The notes under the pieces are model-generated. The model did no database searches. It was not told where the DNA came from and saw nothing but the letters and a program-made list of their open reading frames with translations. A DNA stretch of 64,000 nt from Torreya grandis (taxonomy: Eukaryota; Streptophyta; Pinopsida; Cupressales; Taxaceae). Below are positions 56,634 to 64,000 of the stretch, piece by piece. The DNA lies in NCBI GenBank assembly GCA_037957365.1, contig JARHVA010000021.1, positions 4,794,001 to 4,858,000 of the forward strand, read 5' to 3'. Within the stretch, counting starts at the first letter, position 1; each line of letters opens with the position of its first letter. The translations under genes and the position numbers were made by a program.

Positions 56634-59560
56634 TCATAGCTGACATGGGATTTTCTAGTAATTAGATTTACTAGTTATTAATTTGGTCCCTTGTTAGTTT
56701 GCTTTTGCAAGTGTAGGCTTTGCCCATTTGTAAGGAAGCCCCAAGGTCCTTTGATTGAAGAGCAAAAACTTTTCATCTATTCTTATTGTGATTTGTATGC
56801 ATGGAACCGAAAATTTTCATTTGATTGGTTTATTAGTCCCCATGGGATTTAGTGGCCCTGACATCTTGAGTATGTTGATCAGTCAGTACATAGGAGGTCC
56901 ATACCCTTACCACATGTCCATGTCGATGACATATCCAGCTATGACATGGGATGTTGTCATAATACATTGGTTGTTCCCATTCAATACAGCCAAGCTCCAA
57001 AAATACTCGATCCAGAAGTGAGTGTTCTAGATCTATATTCACACAAATATGTGCATAGTTAACTCGGAGGCAGATATGTATTCCCCTCTAAAATTTCAAA
57101 TTATTTGTGTGAATTTAAAATTTCAAATTATTCACGACAATCATTGAGGATGAGTCGACATTGAAGGGCAAGTGGAAAACATCTTCAACACCAAAGAAGA
57201 CAAGACAAATTCAAAACATTTAAGAACAGTAAATGGTGCGACAAACATAAAACCAATAGCCACCACAACACAAAGGACCATGCACATAAAAGCTTACTTG
57301 CTAGTGTAGAAGCAGAGGATCAAACTTTCAGTCATTTCCTAATGTAAAGAACACAGACCCAAAAGCTCCCAAGATGCGGAAGCAAATCACCTATTCCATT
57401 CACAGATGTGGGTCCAAGGGCAGCCATTGGATTTTTTGATCAATGGTAGTAGCATGAAGAATCTCATCTCCGAAACAACCATCAAGTGACAAAATCTACC
57501 AACCATGCCTCATTTGTGTCCCTACAGTTTCGGATAGTATAGCACCAAAGGTATACATATCACTCACCAATGTCATTTCTCATATGCTATCCATTCTTTT
57601 AGAGAGAAGCTAGTTTGTGATGTAACAACAATTGATGCTTGTGATAGCTGGCACGGTGTGTACATATCCAATCTGCAGAGTATCACCGTATCAATGGGCA
57701 ATATAAGATACTGGATTCCTAGAATGATTCCATGCTCTAACCATGTCGTGTGAATTCCCGAGACTCTAAGAGGATTGCATCACATTCACCACCTACAACT
57801 ACACAACCTCAATCACTAGAAACAGATCAAATTGTGGAAACTATGTACACCCGCAATTTGTCTAATCCGGTATACAAATTTGTCATGGTGGTTCACCATA
57901 AATCTGCTAGATGTCACACTTGCTTCCTAGAAATAAACACAATCGAGACGATTGCTTCTCCAAGAGCAAATGGTCTTTGCAGATCCACACAATCACCTTG
58001 AGTGCCTTGGTTACCTGTTTGCCTCCATGCAATTTAGCGCTTCTAGCATCTCTGCATAGCTCCTAGCATCATGCGCTTCCTGTGCAATGCCAAGAAACAT
58101 GTAGCACAACTCAAAAGATTACATTGTGCACTTCACCCAAGTGTCAAGGTCTTAGCCTTTGCAAGGTTGAGGGGCGGCGCCCCCTTTCACAAATCACCAC
58201 CCTAAACCAAATTTTGGGTGATCAATCACAACGCCATTCAGAACAACTTTGTGTTCCTCGCAAAACAGCCTCCACACAACTTGCAAAGCACCATGCCACG
58301 CACACAACCTTTACGCGACATTGGCCATCCACACAGCTCAATTCTTGCACAAAACATCCAAAATTCACCATGGCCACATGGACACTCTACACCATGCCAA
58401 GTTGCACTTCCAAGGCATGCATTACGGTAGAGCCTCTATCAGCATACTGTGTATCTCACAGTCAAGCCACGTAACCGTCAAGAGGTGAAGAGTAAACTAT
58501 GGAAGCCCAAATAGTTCAACTTCCATAACAATTCTTTAGCCCTTGTGGCATTGTAATCTATGGATATATCTCTATAGCACTAAAGCAATCAAATATTAGA
58601 AGGTAGACAGCCATAAATCTTTCTCAAGAGTATGCCATGCACAAAACGCACAGATTAATACATTTTTGTCCCAATTCTATTGGTCTCTCTATTCTCCTTA
58701 TTCAATATAGCTTCCGCATAAATATATAACACATCTAAGCCCTCGTTTGAAGTGTTATCTGTTGGACCTCCTAGGATCCATATCAATGAATCATGTTCTT
58801 GCTCCCAAATTGCCTTAATACTTATAGTTATCTTGCTATATGCCTTTTTCATGGACCTAGTTTCATCCATTGTACATGTAATTTCTTCATTTTTATTTAT
58901 CTTACTTGTTTATCACTAGTTGAAGAGAAATCCAATTATTTCAGTATTATCTTGGCTACCCCACCATTGCTTATCCTATGATTGTAATGCCGCAAACTAA
59001 AAAATGTCAGAACATATGTGCAACACCGCAACCCATGATTTAAGTTTCCACTCGAAGCAAATACGGCTTGGAATTGACACATGTCATAGAAAGAACAAGG
59101 GTATTGCAATTTTTATTTACCCTCAACCCCTTTGCTTCTAATAATTAAGATAAATATTGCAAGAATATTATTATTCTACACTCTTGAAATTGGTTGCAAC
59201 CGATATAAAACTATCATTCTTCAAGTATCCATTGTTGCATATCTTAAAAAGCATATTTAAGGTAATACACAACTTATTATTTCTTCATATATGGACTTTA
59301 AACATTGTAAACTTAAAATTCAACTCTACAACCAAATTTGCTTACATGTGCTAAGAATAGCCACTACAAGGAAGTGGATTGTAAGATCAGTAGAGGGTGA
59401 GGCTCCAAGGTAGGTCCTTACTCGCCACAAAATCCTTAGTTCACAGCATCTACATTAAATTATGGGGCCCTTCTAGCTTTCCAACCCAATTGGTAATGCC
59501 ACAGCATTTACAATTTTCAGTTTAGAGCTACTTAAAAGAGTTTCGGCCACTTGGAAGATT
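56634..59560. other. Unassigned intronic stretch right of element F
   Basis: Several open frames (for example 57750-58474) lack domains or splice partners. A minus-strand phrase SDMYTFGAIL near 57540-57575 resembles a kinase motif but is isolated. I see no supportable gene or mobile element. Confidence 0.4.
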
Positions 59561-60690
59561 CACTTGGATTCACTCCATTCATAGTTTAAGGGCCCACAAG
59601 ATGCTTGGGATCTAGCTGCACAACCTGTTTGGAAAATCAACTCTTTGCCTGGAAAAAAGGAGTTCTACCTTTCTTTGCAAGTAAAAGGTTGGCAATCAAG
59701 GGCTTGTTGAGTTGGATAAATCTTTGGAACAAAGAGGGGCAGCAGTGGCACTCTTGGAGAGACCTAAACTGGGCTTAAGTGCTGCTGCCAGAAAACAAAC
59801 CAGCTTTTCAAAGAGCTCTCTAAGATGATTCCTGAAAAATGTATTTTCGAATTGCAACTACATAGTGCAGGCTTATATTGGACAGATTGCAAGTGGAGCA
59901 CTGGAAAAACCTTCTTCAACTATAAGACAAAGGACCTATATAGTAAAGTGAGATGGTCTAACACTATTTCCCCCTGCTCTGCCCCCAATTGAACAAACAG
60001 TGGTGGGTCATGTACCCCGAAGTTAGATGGCGATGGCACTTTCAAACCATTTAGAAAGCAAAAGCCTCCTTCGAAAACAAGATTTTCAGACAGCTGATAA
60101 TTCGTCAAGTTTTAGCTGTCAAAGTGCACTTGAGCAGGGTTGGTATGGTGGATGCTTCTTGCAATGTTTGTAGGAAGGAGGGTTGGCATTGTGGATGCTT
60201 CTTGCATTGTTTGTGGGAAAGAGTAGAAAGCTGATCATATATTTTAGAAGTGTTCAACAGCTAGAGGGTTTTGGGGATGGTTAAAAGCTAGAATCAATTT
60301 CTTTTTAATTCTCTCACTCTGTTGGCAACGGCATTTATAAGAGGATTTTTGGATGGTCAGGGCCATCTACAAGAGTCTATGGCATACACAATTCGATTGG
60401 CAACAATCACTTTTCTTTGTAGGACAAGATGCAAAGCTACTTTTCAGGAAGGTACCTCCCCAGTCGGTATGGGGAACTGGCAACTTTGTAGCCAGGCTTT
60501 GGCTTTGATTGTGCAAATTAATTTTGAATGGTTTCAGATGGATGTGAATTGTTTGCTCATTGGGACGCAGGCCTAGATGCTTTTTTTTCTTGCCTATGTA
60601 GGTAGATATTTTCCTTGTAATCATAATGCTAGGCCGATGTAAATCATTTGTTCTCTGAAGTAACATAAGATACATTTCTTCAAAAACAAA
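59560..60690 (+). pseudogene. 3' remnant of a second L1 LINE (zf-RVT region)
   Basis: LPGKKEFYLSLQVKG, then CIVCGKE, KADHIF and CSTARGFWGWLKARI follow the zf-RVT pattern (C-X2-C, H-I-F, C, FW) of plant L1 ORF2. It ends in a 3'-UTR-like sequence (ctgaagtaacataagatac) without a clear A-tail. A 43-bp tandem duplication (60138-60180 and 60181-60223) repeats the Cys part. It is 5'-truncated and dead. Confidence 0.65.
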
Positions 60691-61079
60691 AAGTCCCACT
60701 AACCATAACAAAGACGAGGTAGAAAATTATACAAATACAAAGGTGCCAAAGAAAACCTTTAAACTTTAGATAACAAATTAACCTTAGTTTATAATAGAAT
60801 AGCTAAACTAAACTATTATGTTATCTACAACTATATTTAGATTCAACCCCAACAGATTCTTAACATTGCTTGAAGCGATAAGCAAGAGATCTCCAACTTG
60901 ATTGAAATAATTGCTGAAATGATTGCATCCTAACGTAATGTATTATACTTCATTAGGTGTAGATTTCCTCTTCAAATCATAAATATAAGTTTCTCAAATC
61001 CAGCAAAGCCTAAAGTAACTGATTTTGTTCTAGTTTGTCTTTTCAAGCATACGTACAGCAAATAATTTTCCATACATAC

Positions 61080-61209
61080 CAATGCGTTCAATAACATTCT
61101 TAGTAATGTAGCTTGTGATTTGCTTCCAGTCTTGATAATGGTGAAGATCATAAGCTGCAAGATACCGATCGAACTCGAGATTCTTCACCCCATGAACAAA
61201 GCGTTCTTC
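61080..61209 (-). CDS. AAR2: AAR2 exon upstream of the 16.4-kb intron
   Basis: Minus strand: acceptor ttcgatgcag|GAAGAACGC and donor GCATTG|gtatgt. The 130-bp exon encodes EERFVHGVKNLEFDRYL, AAYDLHHYQDWKQI and TSYITKNVIERI, ending with one base of the next codon. Plant AAR2 has the same run: charged EE region, SLEFDR, a Tyr-rich segment with W, then SNYITKKTIE before EPIGGEIT. The split codon is completed at 44645 to give Glu, exactly as the family requires. No defect is visible. The exon coding the N-terminus was not found up to 64000, so the preceding intron exceeds 2.7 kb. Confidence 0.92.
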
Positions 61210-61448
61210 CTGCATCGAACAACATCCTTAAACAGCACACACACAGAGTACAGACACGTAATAATTTACATGATCTGCAATACCAACCTGTTATATTCTA
61301 ATTCAATTACTGTAGAAACAGCAATCATTAATTGGTATAAATTAGCGAGCTCCTTACTATCATCATTAAATCATTTTGAACAAATTCAATTTCTACCAAA
61401 TATTTAATTTACTTGTGTTGTTTTTGGAAATGACAACACTTGCAATGA

Positions 61449-61973
61449 AAAAGTAATCAGCGAATTGTATCTATGAGCAACAAATGTACTAGAACATTTC
61501 AGTACCAGAACCTTAAATCAATACATAATCAAAAGCCAATATAGAAGACTATCATCAAAAGTAAAGACAGATAGAATTTAATCAACAAAAAGGATCCCCT
61601 TTTCACATTGAGGGAGCCAAGAGCACAGCAATTCCAAAACACACAGAATAAAATTACAGAGAACAATATTGAATGAATATCCAGAACCTTAAATCAATAG
61701 AAAATCAAAATCCAATATAGACGACTATCACCAAAAATAAAGGCTAAGAAAGTAATCAACAAAATGTATCCATGAGCAACAACTGTACTAGAACATTGCA
61801 GTACCAAAACCTTAAATGAACACATAATCAAAAGCCAATATAGAAGACTATCATCAAAAGTAAATGCCGATAGCATTTGTTTAATGCAAGGGATCGCCTT
61901 TTCACATTAATGGAGCCAAGGGCACAGTGAATCCAAAACACAATAAAATTACCAAGAACAATATTGAGCGGCA
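61449..61973. repeat. Diverged tandem duplication, period about 300 bp
   Basis: 61449-61676 and 61748-61973 share aagtaatca, gagcaacaa-tgtactagaacatt, cagtacca, ccaatatagaagactatcatc and ggagccaag blocks in order. The last block of each is the start of the LTR-like unit described next. Confidence 0.7.
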
Positions 61974-63383
61974 AAAGAGAAATCTAATTCTTCATTATTC
62001 TTCTAAAACAATACATAGAGCCTTTAAATAATGCACAACTCGAAGGTAGAGTTGTCATGCACAACTAACATGCTATTAAAATAAAAGCTCATCCTAGAGT
62101 TACCTAATCTTGCCATTTTTAGCAGTTTTCGGAACCTGATATTTTTAGCAGTTTTGAGAACTTGCTATTTTTAGTAACTTTTGAATGCAAGCTTGAATGG
62201 GCCAACTAACTGTCCCTTATTCTCTACATGTCTAAATTAAGCCCCCCGGGTGACTTGTAACTACAAGTTCATGCCCAGTTACTAAATAATTAAATCTTAA
62301 AAATTCTAAAAATAACAAAAATAAAATTAAAATGCAATTTTCGTCTTTAGATGGTCATTTTTGGGCCTAAAAAATTATCGAAGAAGTCTCTAAGCGTCTA
62401 GCACGGCTTATGGCTGCATGCAACTCTAAGAAATATTTGTTTTAGAAAAGGGGCTCAAATGGGTTTCCAAATAAAAAGCTATGGCTTCTACAAGATATGC
62501 TCCTACACCATTCTCCTCTGGTTCAAAAGAACCTATAAGTTGTTTTGATTAAACTTATGTTGTTTTTCCTTGTTCAGCTTCTTCAATTTCTGTTCTAAAA
62601 TCCAAGTGTTATCTTTCTGCTATAACCCTTCCTACTATACCAAATGTTGTAATTACCCTGTCTGGTATTCACGGATTTCTTATCCAAAATCTGTGCTATC
62701 TTTTCTTTCTTTTTACTTGGCACCTACTGCCTCCAATCCACTTCTTGATACCGGATGATGGATCCAAGAGCCTAGCAATTCCAAAACTACTTCTTGATAT
62801 CAAATGATGGAGCCAAGAGCGTAGCAATTCCAAAACACACAAAATAAAATTACTAAGAACAATATTGAGCAGCAACTGAGAATTCTAAATCTTTATTATT
62901 CTTTTAAAACAATACATAGAGTCTATTAATAACACACAACTCAAAGATAGAGTTGTCATGCACAAGTAACATGCATTTAAAAGAAAATTTAATCCTAGAG
63001 TTAACTAAACTTGTTATTTTTAGCAATTTTTAAACCTGATATTTTTAAGAACTTTTGCGTGCAAATTCATATGGACCAACCATCTCTTATTCTCTACATG
63101 TCTAAACAAAGCTCGGGGGTGACTTGCAACTACAAATTCAAGTCCAATTACAAAAAGACTAAATTTTAAAAATTCTAAAAATAGAAAAAAAATATTAAAA
63201 TGCAATTTTCAGCCTTTCGATGGTTAATTTTGGGCCTAAAATTTTGTAGAAAAAGTCGTTAAGTGGGTTGCGCGGCTTAAGACTGAATGGAGCTCTTCAA
63301 GATCTTCATTTAAATAAAAGGAGGGGCTCCAACAGGATCCAGGATGAAAAATTATGGTTTCCGCAAGATATGCTCCCACATCA
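61907..63383 (-). mobile_element. Short LTR-type element or paired solo LTRs
   Basis: Two homologous segments, 61907-62510 and 62805-63383, begin near TGATGGAGCC and end near CTCCCACATCA (TG...CA). Both carry agttgtcatgcacaa, tatttttagca and ttttgggcctaaaa blocks in order. The 294 bp between them has no coding capacity. Next to the right copy the minus strand reads TGATATCAAGAAG, a degraded form of an iMet primer site. A partial LTR start is also duplicated at 62756-62788. This suits a TRIM-like or internally deleted element; no target duplication was found. Confidence 0.5.
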
Positions 63384-64000
63384 AGCATTTAATTAAAGAG
63401 GAAGCAAAAGGCTAGAGGAAGAATATACAATCAATGAGAGCATGCATTATGTTCATTATCATATTGTTGATGTTGTTAAGAAAACTATGTTATTACACCA
63501 TATTAATACTAAGCATTTGGTTAGATAGGTTACTGGGTTGTTAGTCTATTTTAGAGGTTTGTTATAGTCTTTAATGTAGATATATGTGAGGTTCAGTGAA
63601 GAACGGATGGTGATAAGGTTTGAATCCTACAAAATAGTAATCAAACCAATGATATCTCTCTATCCTATGAAATAATTAAGTTGTGTGATAGATTTTATTT
63701 TGTGGAATTAAATGTGTTGTAAATATACAAATTCTCTAACCAATTTAATATTCGGTATCAAAGTGTGTGAGAGCCAAGTTAAAAAAGCCAAACCTGTTAG
63801 AGCTTTATGTGCAAGATGGTGATTTGATTGACCAAGGGACAGCCCCGTTTTTGTTGCCCCAAGTGATGATAACCCCATTTGTTTATTTTGTATGTCGTAA
63901 GCAATTAGATTGTTGTAGGCAGTTTTATCAGTGAATACTTTGTGTAGTGAGCAATTAGATTGTTGTAGGCAGTTTTATTAGTGAGTACTTTCAGTTTTAC
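63384..64000. other. AT-rich tail with PBS-like site and 50-bp duplication
   Basis: GGTATCAAAGTG at about 63754 resembles a degraded primer site of a plus-strand LTR element, but no LTR partner is visible. A 50-bp unit starting gcaattagattgttgtaggc is repeated at 63901 and 63951. It belongs to the AAR2 intron or its upstream flank. Confidence 0.4.

Larger units (their letters stand above)
44646..61079 (-). other. AAR2: 16.4-kb AAR2 intron
   Basis: Bounded by donor GTATGT (minus strand, next to 61080) and acceptor TGACAG (next to 44645). It contains hAT pseudogene 2, chromovirus F and an L1 remnant. Stretches without assigned content are about 44646-45280, 47931-49840, 56634-59560 and 60690-61079; I see no gene I can support in them. 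Intron length by transposon accumulation is characteristic of conifers. Confidence 0.85.

Noticed and set aside
57530..57590. Kinase-like phrase SDMYTFGAIL on the minus strand
   Set aside because: No catalytic loop, glycine loop or neighbouring exon in frame; a chance match cannot be excluded.
58082..58474. 130-codon Thr/His-rich ORF and overlapping frames
   Set aside because: Three overlapping frames with biased composition, no domain, no splice partners.
1..64000. CRISPR arrays, bacterial operons or rRNA genes
   Set aside because: No evenly spaced short repeats, Shine-Dalgarno-led gene runs or rRNA sequences were seen; the content is that of a plant nuclear genome.

Overview
This window looks like nuclear DNA of a seed plant, most probably a gymnosperm (conifer type). 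It is AT-rich, has no operon-like gene packing, and is filled with nested Ty3/gypsy-type LTR retrotransposons, L1-type LINEs and hAT DNA transposons at different stages of decay. The only ordinary host gene I can support is AAR2, the U5 snRNP (PRP8) assembly factor, on the minus strand. Two consecutive exons (61080-61209 and 44401-44645) have matching splice phase and are separated by a 16.4-kb intron full of transposons. Giant transposon-filled introns of this kind are typical of conifers; the species assignment is inference.

Layout. 1-2938: right-hand part of a minus-strand non-autonomous LTR element (C). 4836-11484: complete LTR element A (TSD ttaga) with a long ORF carrying a gag-type zinc knuckle and a coiled coil but no polymerase. 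12421-19275: complete LTR element B (TSD gccta), whose long ORF is a fusion of a gag-like leader with pieces of two host genes: DNA ligase IV, then an LRR/malectin receptor kinase ectodomain with its membrane helix, then DNA ligase IV again with its BRCT domain. 20536-26608: degenerate full-length L1 LINE. 28128-43970: LTR element D (TSD catat), interrupted by LTR element E (31891-41896, minus, TSD gttga), itself interrupted by hAT element 1 (36035-40079, TSD atattagg). 44401-61209: AAR2 exons and the intron between them, which holds hAT pseudogene 2 (about 45280-47930), the degenerate chromovirus F (49846-56628, minus, TSD ttggc) and an L1 3' remnant (about 59560-60690). 61449-64000: AT-rich repeats and short LTR-like copies.

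How the parts relate. F is the only LTR element with recognisable protease, reverse transcriptase, RNase H, integrase and chromodomain segments, all now broken. A, B, D and E keep the tRNA-iMet primer site, the polypurine tract and the last residues of the F-type pol reading frame, which runs through the polypurine tract into the LTR. Their interiors are replaced by unrelated ORFs. I infer that they are non-autonomous passengers of F-like chromoviruses. C and D share an unrecognised ORF. B is the most notable item: a retrotransposon that captured and fused two host transcripts and still has a 1242-codon open frame between near-identical LTRs.
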